Assembly (NCBI RefSeq): GCF_958298935.1
Contig: NC_084928.1
Span: 17,391,501-17,455,500, forward strand
DNA: 64,000 nucleotides
Direction: 5' to 3'
Source of the DNA: Phragmites australis
Lineage: Eukaryota > Streptophyta > Magnoliopsida > Poales > Poaceae
In this document: positions 33,326 to 44,899 of the stretch, piece after piece
Numbering within the stretch: position 1 is the stretch's first letter
How the letters are laid out: every line of letters begins with the position of its first letter
Notes under the pieces: generated by a model
What the model saw: only the letters and a program-made list of their open reading frames with translations
What the model was told of the DNA's origin: nothing
Databases searched by the model: none
Position numbers and translations under genes: made by a program

Positions 33326-33470
33326 TTGACGGCAATTGTTCTGCTAGGAGAACAACCCTGCAAGGCTAACGATCTACCAAAGAAAGACCCTGACGGCAAT
33401 TGTTCTGCTAGGAGAACAACCCTGCAAGGCTAACGATCTACCAAAGAAAGACCCTGACGGCAATTTTATG
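33326..33470. repeat. Perfect 64-bp tandem duplication
   Basis: The unit starting GACGGCAATTGTTCTGC occurs at 33328 and 33392 without visible differences, and a third copy starts at 33456 but runs only GACGGCAATT before diverging. It lies in intron 1 of the TNP1-like gene. Identical units imply a recent event. Confidence 0.9.
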
Positions 33471-35399
33471 AATATATTATAATAGAAAATAATGATCAAA
33501 GATACGCATTAAATACCATGTCTTATAAAAAATGACATGCACTTGTACGCATTAAATAGTATATCCTTCTTGTTGTAAACTGTTTCATTAATCTCAGGCT
33601 ATTTTTCTTTGAATAGAAGTACTACATAGCTGTAGAAAAAAAAAACAGTTCAAGGAGGATATACTAATATCACTAAGTAAATATGTATAATCAAGGGGGG
33701 GGGGGGCCTTCGATACAACATTTACCCAAAAATATCCTCAGCAGTATATTTTGTCATATTCAGCATGCTTTTCAATTCATCTTAACAAGTTTATAACATA
33801 TAGCTTTTCTGTGCAGCACAACTAAGACATTAGAAAGGTACCAATATTGCTGCTTCAATGCTCGGTTAAGTACCATCGACCCATTCGGTTATCTGCGGAA
33901 ATGAACTATTGCATACTTGTTATTTTTTTCTAGGCAACAATAATCCAGTGGTCGATGCATTTTATACTTCTTAAATGGAGGAGTATTTTTTGTTTATGTC
34001 AACTCTCTTTTTTTTCTCTCTAGAGGGTGAGGGTGCAAAGATCGTCGCGTCGATCATCTATGCCACAACCTTCTACTCCCTCTGTGCCCGAAACTTCGGG
34101 TCCCTTTGGGGATACGCCGAAACAAAGACGGGGCGAGCGAAGCAGAAACAAGTTGTCGCCCGGCACTTATACAATGACGCAAGTTGTGTTGAAAGGGAGC
34201 TTGTTGCACCTCGTGAAGCCTGTGCCAAATTCCGAACAGTTGCAGATTTCTTGTCAATGAGTACGTCCCAATCACTACAACTGATTGGCGGTTGTTGCCG
34301 CAAGAGACGAATGAGTTCTTGTGGGCAACATTGTAGAGAACCGTCTGATTCCCCTCAGGAACAAAGGAAGCTGCCAAACAGAATGCATTGAAAACTATGG
34401 AAAAAAACTTTCAGGGCTGTAAGAGTGAGCTGAATAAGGACTTCATGAAGAGGAACTTGGTACCCTTTAATAAATATGGAAAGATTACGCCAAACCAATG
34501 GGCGGAGTTTGTTAGGCAGAAAACCACACCTGAGACCATCAAACTGGGTGAATCTTTTAAGCACCTTGCAAAGAAGAACAAGTACCATCATCACCTGGGC
34601 TCATCCGGGTACACCCCCAAAATTTCTAAATGGAGGAGGCAAGAAGAAGAGGCTGCCCGGGCTGGGAAACCTAACCCTTTGTAAAATTGTGACGAGCGAA
34701 GCAAGAACTAGGTCTACGCTCGATCAGAACGAACCGAGTCTGGGGACTTAGCCTTCAAAAGTCCTGAGACCATGGAAGTCACCCAGACCATTCAAGAGAT
34801 TACTAACGAAGGGTCTCTAGAGCCCAACAGGGAGAATGACCTGCTTACTAAGGCCCTGGGGAACAAGGAACACCCGGATCGCACTCGAGGTATCAGATCA
34901 AAAGTGGGTTGGAAGCATGGGTTCTCAGACACCATGGGCCAGTACAAGACCTGTAAAAGATATAAGAAGACCCTAGAGGAAGAGATACAAGAACAGGTTA
35001 AGGTCTAATTTATGAAAATGTGGAATGAAAAGGAGAAGGAAAGTGCAGCATTATTGATAATAGAGCAACCAACCAGCCCAGGCTTTCAGAGCAGTGTCGG
35101 GTCCACGCAGGCCGATAACCTGAGATGTCCTATGGATGATATCACAGAGGCTACCCCTTGCATGCTACATGTTCCAGTCAACAAGAGAGACTTCATTGCC
35201 AAGGCTGCCATGGGCCAGGCCATTCTAGGCTGTGCGTTTCACAATCAAGATATTCTGGCCGGTTATGCCAAGGTACAAGTGAACTCAGTTTAACCACTTT
35301 TCATGAAGTACAAGCTAGACATTAGGACACCTGAGGGTGTCGAGATTCTTGATGAGGCTGTTAGCAACTTCATTCTATGGCCCAGACAGGATATCATCT

Positions 35400-35770
35400 T
35401 CAGTCGTCAAAAGTCACCATTGCTAGCGTCACGACCACCCCTGCGCCCAACATCTCTACCTCAGGCACCTCCACCCCAGAGCCAAGCCTCTCTGCGCCCA
35501 GCATCTCTACCTCAGGCACCTCCGTCCTAGAACCAAGTCTCTCCACCTCAAGCACCTCCGCCCCAGAGCCAAGTCTTTCCTCCTCAGGCACCTTTGCCCC
35601 CGCTCCCAGTATCTCTGCCTCAGGCACCTTCACCCCGCTCCCATTATCTTCGCCTCAGGCATCTTCACATCCTGCTTCCCTGTCTATGACTCCAACACTT
35701 TCACCTCCAGCGTCGGCGACTCCAGCATCTCCTCCTCCAGCGTTTCCGCCTCCGGATCCCTCAATATGAG
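35400..35770 (+). pseudogene. Ser/Pro/Thr-rich repeat linker of the CACTA C protein
   Basis: Open stretch built of imperfect repeats of about 14-16 residues such as SISTSGTSVLEPSLSTSS and SAPEPSLSSSGTF. It joins the TNP1-like part to the protease-like part and is probably a disordered spacer of the same CACTA protein. The frame is entered after an upstream frameshift and stops at 35769. Confidence 0.6.
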
Positions 35771-35999
35771 AATGGTTACCCCATATGAAAAGACTCTTAA
35801 CATCTCCGGTGAAGAGGTGGCTTCTGTCCTCCAAAGCAAATGCATCATCCGCTCTGAAATCTCCAGCGAAGGGCAATCTCGCAAGAGACTGGCAAAATAT
35901 TAAGTACATATCAGTTGGATTTCTTGCCTACACTGGATGTTCCTAATCAATATGAGAATGGCAAGCTATTTATGCCATTGTTTTAACTCTAAGAAGGTC

Positions 36000-37312
36000 C
36001 ATGGGAGATGAGGAGATTCCACGAATGGTACATGAGGGCATGTCGTGCGGGGTTCTCCATAATCACTGCTTTTGTCTCCGCTAACATTTTTCTAAGAGGA
36101 GACTCTTATGTCATGCTGGATTTTAAGGACATGCACGCTTTGTTCCACCGTGAGAAACTAGACATCAATCTTATAAGCGTGTGGTTCCTGTAAGTGTATA
36201 CAATCTATCCCTATATTCATATATCTACCAATATATACTATGGAAGCTAATGACTAGTGACTTATTTTATAGAATGCAATTTAATGATGCGGAAAAGTTG
36301 AATGTACCGGTCGGATTCATTGATCCGCAACGAATTTTCCAGCCCAACTTGATCATGAAGTTGAGGACAGATGACCCTCGAATTAAGGGAAAGAGTAACA
36401 AGGAGAAAGCAAGGGTCATAAGAGAAATGACCAAATCACGCAGGCTTGATATGTCAACCTACGTAGGAATAGCTATGCTAGAAATGCAAGACAAGGACTA
36501 CATTAGGCTCCCTACAACTTTAAGCAAGTGTGATACGTCCAGAACCTAACATAAGTATTCAATTTAATTGGTCGATCAAGAACCTAACATAAAGATTCAT
36601 GTAGTGATCACTTTATTTGTATAATATTGATGTCGAAGTCGAGCAGACTCGTAGTCATTAACTCAGCCGATCTCCCCCAAAAATCGTACAAAGATCTCAT
36701 CGACGTTATACATAAGTAAAGAAAATCACCATTAAAATTCTTATAAATCATTTATGAATTGATAATTACTTATTGGCATTCGAATAGGGCCTACAAGTGG
36801 TATGTAACGAATAGTGGGATACACAATGCAGCCAAGCCGGATGCGATGGCGGTTCATACATATTTTCCGGTAATTACACACCTCTAATGCTTGTATCTCA
36901 CTATTTATGACAGAGTTTTATTGAACTAACGAATACGATGCGTTTTTATTTGAAGTGCCACAAGTAAGGTTTCGACACCGTTCTTTGTAGATATTATGTT
37001 TGTCAGTTTATTAGGGTAAACGGAAGGTACACGACGAACCCCAAGGACGTAAGTCATCATTGCGCTTGCACATTTTTATTTGGTTCTATTTCCGTTGTCA
37101 GTAGTTTTTTAGCTCTTTAAGTTATATTTTAATTTCAGGCATGGATGATCGAACCTACCCATACCTCTCTCAAAGACGAAGATATCCAAAACGTCCAACG
37201 TGATATATGTCGGTTCATCATGCACGAAGTCATCCATAAGACTGGCAGATTCTTCGATCTCAGAGGCAAATTGGCTAGCCATCCGAGGCTTTGTGAGTGG
37301 GAGATGAAATAA
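36000..37312 (+). pseudogene. Ulp1/C48 cysteine protease-like module of CACTA C
   Basis: Exon-split region resembling the SUMO-protease (C48) domain that many grass CACTA elements carry after the Transposase_24 region. Seen: MRRFHEWYMRACRAGFSI, YVMLDFKDMHALFHREKLDI, VPVGFIDPQRI, YVGIAMLEMQDKDYIRLP; then HVVITLF as the possible catalytic His region, VVINSADLPQKSYKDLIDVI as the Asp region, YKWYVTNSGIHNAAKPDAM, and [20 protein letters not shown] with the candidate catalytic Cys. It ends FIMHEVIHKTGRFFDLRGKL and a stop at 37312. Breaks (a stop in CHK-GFDTVLC and frameshifts) make activity unlikely. Introns lie near 36195-36270 and 36880-37140. Confidence 0.75.
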
Positions 37313-37509
37313 TACTTGTGTTAAATATTTGGCTTGTGATGTAACAATATTGTAATTGTGAATAATTTTATATTTGTGTTAAATATTAGACTTGTGTTGA
37401 TTCAAATGCTGTTGAAATCTGTGATGTTAGAATCTATCTTGAAAATATGTTGAAATCTTGAGAGAATAAAATATATACTCATATTATTTTTTGAATGAAA
37501 TATATATCA

Positions 37510-37860
37510 CAGTCGGATCCTTATGTCACCCACCTATGGAAATCTACCTATCTACAGGCGGTTGTAAAAGAGACCGTATGTGAAAACCTATTATCACAGG
37601 CGGTTCACTTAATGAACCGTCTGTGATAATCGATTTACATAGACGGTTACTTAAGAGAACCGGCTGCAAATTGCCTGTGTAAATCGATTATCACATGTGG
37701 TTCCTTAAGTGAACCATCTGTGATAATAGTTTTCCACATGCGGTCTCTTTTGCGTCTGTGAAAATCGTCTATTTTCACAGACCTTCGATCGTAGGCGAGT
37801 TGGCTAAATATCTTTACAAATGGGTTATAACCTGCCTTTAAAAATTATTTTTTATCATTG
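37510..37860 (+). repeat. 3' subterminal repeats of CACTA C
   Basis: Inverted and direct copies of CACAGGCGGTTC and GAACCGTCTGTGATAA-type words between about 37510 and 37790, then the terminal sequence at 37835-37860. Matches the 5' block in word and spacing. Confidence 0.85.
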
Positions 37861-37863
37861 AGG

Positions 37864-40800
37864 GTTCAAGACAAGGTAGAAGAAGGTATGCATCATATCA
37901 AGAACGTGTCGCACAATATCAGTAGCATATCGCAAATTAATTTATTTAAAAAATAATGATACCTCCTGATACCATCACCGCATATCCGAACTGTATCCAT
38001 ATTGTATTAAAATACGGACACAACTATTGGGCCACGTATTGAGGTAATGTAGGCCATGACAGCTCTTGCATAGTCATGGATAAAGATAATGGTCATGTGG
38101 ACAAGGATGTTTGTTTCCTGCATTCAAACTTCTCAGCAAATGGAAAAAAAATTATAGCAAGGTTTCGTACGGTATAAACAAGTGCAAAGGTGCAAGGGAA
38201 TTTCTCTTTTATATTACATATATGCCAAAGTAGCTGTTATGGCCATGGATCATGAGAGAGAGGGAAGGAATGAGGCGGCTTGCCATAGGGTAGAGGCAGA
38301 GGCGCTTATGGGGGCAATGTGGAGAGGACTGAAAGCCGAAGTTGTGCAGAAGACCATTTTTTGGTTTTCGATTAGGTAGACAGCAACTCTGGTTTTACAA
38401 TGTTCAGTTTTTTCAGTATTAACCGACTGAAAACCGCTTCAACCGAACAAACCGATTTGTTGTTGGGCTCAATGTTCGATGGGCTGTTGGGCTGTTGGCT
38501 ACTCGTCAAGCATCAAGCCCATCTACTAACCTAGCAGGTAACAGTAGCAGCTAGCACCCAGCCACACACACAAAGTCACAATGTTCGATGGGCTGTGGGG
38601 CTGTTTACTGAGTTCTTGCTGTTGCATGCTGAATTGCTGAAAATGGCCGCTGAATTGCTGAAATGGCTGTTGCAATGATGCAATGATGTATTGTGCAATG
38701 ATGCTTAAGCCTTGGCTGAATGGCCGCTGGGTGCTGCTCTGCTGCCTGCTGGCCTGCTGCACTGCTGAGTCTGCTATGCTAAGTGCCTGAGTGAGTGAGA
38801 CAGTGAGTGTTGGATTACCGAGTCTTCTCAATTCATGTCAATTTTGGTAGGAATGATATTACCCGACATCAAACAAGAATAAATTGGTATTTACCGACCA
38901 TAAACCATATTTTATATAAATTATCATATTAACCAAAGTAACAACACCATATTATAATAAGTTCCACGTACACCAAACCGAATTAACCAAACAAACAACT
39001 CTAGCTGCAAGGGGAGTCGAGGAGAGAGACAAAAAGGGAATACACCTTAACTTCTCTCCCTTTATTGATATAAAGTCTTTCTTTATAGGTAAAATCTAAA
39101 AATTATACATGCATGCTAGATCTATTTTGGTTATAAAAATATACAAAATTGATGGCGAGTTTGAACCGATTTGCTTTTCTAAATTTGCTTGCAACAAAAT
39201 TGTTCATAAATTATTCTCTTTTTTATTGAAAATATGTCATAGCTAGATCTAATATTATCTTTGAATAGTTCTAATTTGTTCATAAATTTGTTGAACATCC
39301 GATTTGAATTAGCTTAACCCATTTCTCAAATTGCTCATAGATTTATTATAATTTGCTTACAATTTTTCAAAAAATGCTTATATAAGTGCATTTAAAAGAC
39401 AGACGAACAAATTGATTTTTATCAGATGATTTCTCTGTTTTTTTGCCATGCATTTAAGTTGGTCACAGATAAGTGTTACAAGTCTGTATGTAAAAAAAAA
39501 ATCCAAAAATAAGATAAAATGCTCATGTTCATTTTTTTTACTAAAAATATATGTATGAATAAGTATAAGGACTTGTTTGGAAAACTTCCTAGAGTAGCTC
39601 CCCGACTGAAATCATGGAGAGCTTTGTCAACTAGCTTTTTTAATTTTTAGCTTCCCGAGTGAAATCTGTAAAAGTGATTATCTAAAATGAACTAAATGTT
39701 AAGAGCTAAAAAATAACTTTCTCTGATTTATTTTTCGCACATAATCACTCCCTCTATAAAATTTACCTAGAAAATCATTTTCAACCATAAAATTATTTTT
39801 CTTGAGAATCCACTCTCTCCAAATCAAAGATAGATCTACCAATACCCGTACAGTTTTTATATATGTGCAAAAAGAGAATAAATTAACTTTAAGTAATTTA
39901 ATAGATTGGATCCAAATCAGAAATACTGAAACCTACCTAACAGGCAAGTAATCACGCTTCCAAGGGTTATGATGTGTGCTACCGTACGAGTAGATCAGTG
40001 GGTCCGCGGGCCTCCCTGAGTCCAATTAGATCAGTGGGTCCATGGGCCAGGTCCAGGCCCATAACAGTAGGAGTTTTTTGTTATCTAAATAATATGTATT
40101 GTAAGATTTTCTATGCTTCAGATTTTTGTCAACCATAGCCGTTTAACTGTTGTATCCAGATTTATATATCCACACATGCATGTCTTTTAGAAAGGATATT
40201 TGATATGGTAATTTCATAATGATTAATGATAAAGAAAGAGTCCATGGAACAATCTAGTTGCAGCAACAATGGTTTGCATGTGAAACATGTTTGTTCATAT
40301 TTATTAAATAAAACCACCATTCATGACAATGTGTTCGTTATTCAAACCATATAAAATAGTACAAGGAGGCAACTATTCCTACTTATTCAACATTAAATGA
40401 GCATTTCTAACTTTAAGTTACGAGGATTTCTAATGAATCCCTGCTACTCTGGTAAACAAATATCTACCTTCTGAGCATGTGAAACTGGTTGCAGTTTGCG
40501 AACTGAAGTGAAGGACTTGCAACTTAGCGCATGCTTAAAATGTAATTCACGTTGCCATTCTTCACTAAGTACAACAATGTCATGAAATTAGAGCACTATT
40601 TTCCAATGCTTCATCTCACCGCACAATTCCACAGAAGCCTTATCAGATTCATCAACAATTAACTATGCTGTGGCAACAGGTAATCAGGAAAAACCAGCAG
40701 CTACAATTCAAAATGTTACTGCCTGATGATTGCATGAGCTGGTCAAAAGTACAGCTGCTGTTGGTTCCTTCATGAAGCATCTCATGGCCACCACCTACCA

Positions 40801-43557
40801 ACGAAAGTTGCTACGTTCATTCCTCTAATTGCTGGCTGCCATGCCACCTCCTGTTACCAGCAATTACCTGTTGTACAATAATAACTTTCATTCATATGAC
40901 AACCAGCGCCATAATTGTTTAAAAAATCAGAGTAGAGTTTACTATGTTCTTCCAAGTGTTTGGTAAGTTTAACCATAAGGCCTAGCAATTTGCAGTAGTG
41001 CATAACATTTCCAAATACTACAATGCTTACTAAGTCCATCAGATATATTGCTTTAATACCCTTCAAAACATAATAATTTACGCTCAGGATTCAAAGGGGG
41101 GCAAAAGAAATCTCACTGGCATCACACAAAGGAATGGTTATTAGAGTTTGACAAGAAGATTCCTACAATTAGATTATTTCAATACTCAGTCAATCTCCAT
41201 TATGAAGCAGAAATTCTAAAAGTGACCAACAAGATGTGAACGCAGATACAATACCACATAAGTCAATCCACTGCTTCTCTTGCAGTCAATGCAACCCTTT
41301 CATCAGCTAGAGAGACTCGCTAATCATGTTCAGATGGGCTTGCTTCTCAGAGAAGCCAGATGGGAGTGGGTTATGGGTTGGTGTTAGCCAATTGTAAAAA
41401 AATAAAAATCATCTAAGGGTGAAGAAAATATCATGCCCTCTAGGAAGAGAAATAGGCAGGGGTGTGCTTTTTTAATGCATATTGCAGAGTACAGGCATGG
41501 TAAAACTGATATATCTTAATTGGAGCATCAAGCAGCAAAATCTGGTTCTATTTGACGAAACTATGTGCTCATCAAATGTTAGACTTAGCTTCACATGCTC
41601 AGAGTACCTATGCACTTGCATAAGTATAGCAGAAAGTTTACTGCTCCAATTTTTTGTTAGGCCACTTATGTACTTATGATTGTAAGTTAGAGATAACTAG
41701 AACAATATAAAATATTTACAAGCTTATATCAAATAGCCCTTCCATTTATCAGAAACATATAAATCACGATCCTCATTGCTCCTTTTCAGAATTTACTATA
41801 TGCCTATGTAGCACACAAGCTATGTGGAAAATCATAAGGACATAGGGTACACAAGAATATAGTTAGATATGTAGATATGAGGATTGTATATAGCAATCAG
41901 ATCAGTGAAATGTATAGATAGGTTATTGACTTAGCATGCATATTGTAGCACATTATAATCATAAGTGTTCAGCATTAAGGACCACAGTTTCTGCTGCTTG
42001 ATATTAAGAACACTGCTACAAAGAGAAAACACAAACATGAGGATAGACACGGCAATCGTCATATTACACATAAAAATATTGCTGACACACTATTCAGATA
42101 CATTCTACAATTCAAGTGGACCTCTAATCCAGTGCATGTACCTTGAACTTTAGCAGTTAGATTTTGATAATAACCATCGTATTTATCCCTTTTCCCCTAT
42201 AACACTTATTAAAGTTGAGAGCAATAGTTGTACACCACAATGATTACTAAGATGTTAAAGTTATAAGATGCCTGCAAAGATGGCCTAACTAGTCTAATAT
42301 GTTTTTAATTGAACTTATACACCTATACAAGCTTGTTTTATTCTGGTAAGTTGTAACTCTCAGCATCTATGTATTTTAGTCTCTCTATTGTTAAACCCAT
42401 GCGTCCTCCCTCCTCCCTGTTGACTAATCCCCTGCCTTTGGCTGCATGTTCGCCCCTTTGTTGCAACTATTGGTTATCTTGGGCATGTTTAGCTGGCTTG
42501 CTAGCTCAGGACACTCCTTGCCCAACAATGCTAACCGAGGATAGGCGTTTGGATTCATAGCCTTAATCAGCAATCTCGCTAGAAGTAGCAAGGGAATCCT
42601 TGCTCGCACAGGCGAAACAAGGCATGCTCACTGCACAGTTCTTGTGCGCCAATAGTGCCTGCCACAAAGAGAAAGTCACGCTGAGTGCTAGCGTCCTCTA
42701 TGCATGTATGGCTGACCATGACCCTACTAGATGCTTTCCTAATATTTTAGACTTTGCTGGCCATCAATATGATGCATGCATTGTTTTTTCCTTGCTACTT
42801 TACCACTTGAATAGAATGGGAAAGCTTGCTCGGCAAAACAACCAAACGCCAAGCTTGCTACATGGGCAAAACAACCAAACAATTGTGTTCCTTTGCCTTG
42901 CTTTGCCCAACCTCACCTCGCCCAGGAGCAAGGCTACCAAGAGAACCAAACATGCCCCTTTTCACCACTAGTGACCTATCCGTGTCTATCCGGTGTAGGT
43001 ATGATGCTACCTTTAGCCACTTTTTTTATGCCAGTGAGACAACTTCAGGGGGCATGTTTCAGCAAGACCTCATAGAGAGGCTACTGCCACTGCTGTCAGC
43101 AAATAGGTTGTGGTCTAGTCAATGGGCAAGAAGCAAGGCTGTCAATAGATTGCAAGAAAACTAGATATGCGCTAGCAAGATCAATGCCTCTGTGGACAGC
43201 AAACAACAAAGATGGAGAAGAAAGCTGGTAAGGAGTGCAGAGGCAGAACTCAAGGACCTACTTCCAGCCTCAGTGACAACGCAAAATTGTTTCGGTGGCA
43301 TTTTGCGAATTAGTGGATGTTTGCAACGTCATCTATCACAGATGCCTTCTCAATGGCATTTTGCAGCTTCGACGTCTTTGCAATGGCACATAACTAGTAG
43401 CCACTTGGATTTAAACAACATTGACACAACACTAGATGCTGTTCTACAACTACAAAATGATAGAAAAGGCATATAGGATATATTCCCCAATAGCAAAAGT
43501 AGAACGAGAATAAACTGTAGTAAAAAAATTCAGTACCTCTAAGAGGCACCAAGCAGT
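37864..43557. other. AT-rich intergenic DNA
   Basis: About 5.7 kb without a recognisable gene. A GCTG-rich simple region lies at 38620-38780. The words CCGAACAAACC and CCAAACCGAATTAACC near 38440 and 38970 look like ends of an old unclassified repeat. A candidate MITE is at 42481-42957. The part near 43000-43557 may include 3' UTR or downstream sequence of the PHD gene. Short ORFs here show no domain. Confidence 0.5.
42481..42957. mobile_element. Candidate MITE, 477 bp
   Basis: Left end GGGCATGTTTAGCTGGCTTG and right end ACCAAACATGCCC give a terminal inverted repeat of about 10 bp, with CTT on both sides. Inside, CAAAACAACCAAAC occurs twice. The short repeats make this a weak call; it could be PIF/Harbinger-like or hAT-like. 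Confidence 0.4.
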
Positions 43558-44709
43558 CTATTTCACAGGAACTACACCATTACCACCATGATCACCATCC
43601 ATGTCCTTCCCATCACGCATGGTCCCACTTGCAATATTTTCAACTTTTGCCTGCTTACTTGAGCTCCTTTTGCTATACTTCTTCTTATACCGATCCACCA
43701 AATTATCCTGCTGTTCAGTCATGGGAGGATCTTTTCTTTTAGCTTTCATGCTCTCCTGGGCATGCTTACCTTTCACGCATCCAAGAGCAAGAACCACGGT
43801 GACTGAGGGACCAAATCTCCTAAAACGCTTTGAAACCATATTGCAACCCGGTTCTGCTTCATCATCAAGCTGAGCCATCATATTGGTTACACAAATATCC
43901 TGATCTCCATTACCCTTCCTTCCACCAACCACATCTTTCTTCCCCTTGTCCTGCTCGGCGGAGCCACCACCAGACGAGTTCCCTGAACGTGAAATCCTCT
44001 GTGATCCATTCATTGCCAGATGCAGCTGCAACGCCAATTCCTCATCCAGCAATGCCGGATCACCGCTTCCTCTCCCATCAGACCCACCGCCCCCAATGCT
44101 GGTGAGGGCAAGCACGTCCTTACCCCGCTTGGAAGCTGACTTCACCTCCACAGACTTCCTCACAGCGTTGCCCCCAGCCACGGAGGTGGGATCCCTGGCG
44201 TAAGCCACCAGATTCAGCCCCAAATTGGAGCCCCCGTTCTTCGATCTCAAGGTCGGGCAGCAATCGACACAGAGAAAATTTTCCACATCCACGGGCTGGA
44301 TCAGGGCCGTGCGGTGCTCCGCGGGAATGCAGCATTGGTGGACGCAGCGCTTGCAGCGGCGACAAGCGACGGCGGAGTCCTCGGGTGGAAGGTTGTCGAG
44401 GGAGAGGCAGTAGGAGCAGACGGCGGCGGAGCGGACGAGGGAGAGGCATTCCGCGCAGAGGAGGAGGACGCGCCAGAGGGAGCTGAGAGGGCGAACCGGG
44501 CGGCGCTTGGACCCCGGCTGCGGCGGCGGGAAACGGACGCCGCAGCAGTGGCAGAGGGCGAGGTCGAGCTGGCCGCGTGCGGGCGCTGGCGGCAGGGGCG
44601 GGCGAGGGGCCGCGGCACGGCGGCGCGGGCGGTGCTTGGAGAGGAGGCGGGACGGCGGGGAGGGGTGGTCGGCGTTGGAAGCGGGGGAGCTGGGTGTGTC
44701 TTGCACCAT
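43558..44709 (-). CDS. PHD-finger protein, probable host gene
   Basis: Uninterrupted 383-codon frame, the only full-length host-like gene here. Ser/Pro/Arg-rich N-terminus (1-50). C53/C56 and C85/C88 may form an extra zinc site. A PHD (C4HC3) pattern follows: C98-x2-C101-x14-C116-x2-C119-x4-H124-x2-C127-x19-C147-x2-C150. The middle has LLDEELALQLHLAMNGSQRI (221-240). The C-terminus is basic and Lys-rich (KRKDPP, DRYKKKYSKRSSSKQ), suggesting nuclear localisation. It resembles the small plant RING/FYVE/PHD-superfamily proteins of unknown role; PHD fingers often read histone H3 tails, but the aromatic cage residues cannot be judged here. High GC at the 5' end is typical of grass genes. A TATA-like AAATATAAAAAT lies on the minus strand near 44850. 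No intron is needed. Confidence 0.85.
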   Translation of the reverse strand: MVQDTPSSPASNADHPSPPSRLLSKHRPRRRAAAPRPPLPPAPARGQLDLALCHCCGVRFPPPQPGSKRRPVRPLSSLWRVLLLCAECLSLVRSAAVCSYCLSLDNLPPEDSAVACRRCKRCVHQCCIPAEHRTALIQPVDVENFLCVDCCPTLRSKNGGSNLGLNLVAYARDPTSVAGGNAVRKSVEVKSASKRGKDVLALTSIGGGGSDGRGSGDPALLDEELALQLHLAMNGSQRISRSGNSSGGGSAEQDKGKKDVVGGRKGNGDQDICVTNMMAQLDDEAEPGCNMVSKRFRRFGPSVTVVLALGCVKGKHAQESMKAKRKDPPMTEQQDNLVDRYKKKYSKRSSSKQAKVENIASGTMRDGKDMDGDHGGNGVVPVK

Positions 44710-44899
44710 GGGAGCTAGGGTTTGAGGTCGGGGGGGTGGGGGGTTGTCTCGGACTGGGCCTTCGAGGCTTCGATGAATGAAAAGGCTTCGACGTGTGTTT
44801 CTCGTGAAAGATTGGGGGCACTCATTCGCGGAGTTTTTTTATTTTTATATTTTTTTAGTTAAAATTTAAATAAATAGATTCTCGACGAAAATATTTGTA

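Larger units (their letters stand above)
32283..35350 (+). pseudogene. TNP1-like second gene of CACTA C (Transposase_24-like)
   Basis: Proposed model: exon 1 at 32283-32428 ([18 protein letters not shown] to PTPPE plus a split Trp codon), donor GTGAGT at 32429, intron to an AGAG acceptor, exon 2 from 34025 (VRVQRSSRRSSMPQPSTPSV). The split codon restores TGG. Downstream, in shifting frames: EYVPITTTDWRLLPQETNEF, KTMEKNFQGCKSELNKDFMK, KITPNQWAEFVRQKTTPE, GSSGYTPKISKWRRQEEEAA, RENDLLTKALGNKEHPDRTR and SKVGWKHGFSD, matching the Transposase_24 type of plant CACTA proteins, which bind subterminal repeats in the En/Spm model. Stops near 34353, 34682, 35006 and 35291. The repeats CCCTCTCCCTTTCCGCCG at 32107-32180 lie in its leader. 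Confidence 0.7.
27407..37860 (+). mobile_element. CACTA element C, both ends present, TSD AGG
   Basis: 10,454 bp. The 5' end CACTACTAAAAAATTATTTT is at 27407. The 3' end TTAAAAATTATTTTTTATCA-TTG is at 37860 and is complementary to it, with changes in the last bases (CAATG instead of CACTA when read inward). AGG lies at 27404-27406 and 37861-37863. Inside, in order: a subterminal repeat block, a TNP2/DUF4216 transposase pseudogene, a second repeat block, a TNP1-like gene, a Ulp1-like module and the 3' subterminal block. All genes are on the plus strand. The coding parts carry stops and frameshifts, so the element is probably immobile by itself. Confidence 0.88.

Noticed and set aside
38390..39000. 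CCGAACAAACC/CCAAACCGAATTAACC words as the ends of one transposon
   Set aside because: The words are short and AT-rich, and no matching TSD or longer inverted repeat could be established.
44120..44821. Long minus-strand Pro/Arg-rich ORF and plus-strand ORFs over the PHD gene
   Set aside because: They are shadows of the PHD gene in other frames; zinc-finger spacing is seen only in the chosen frame.
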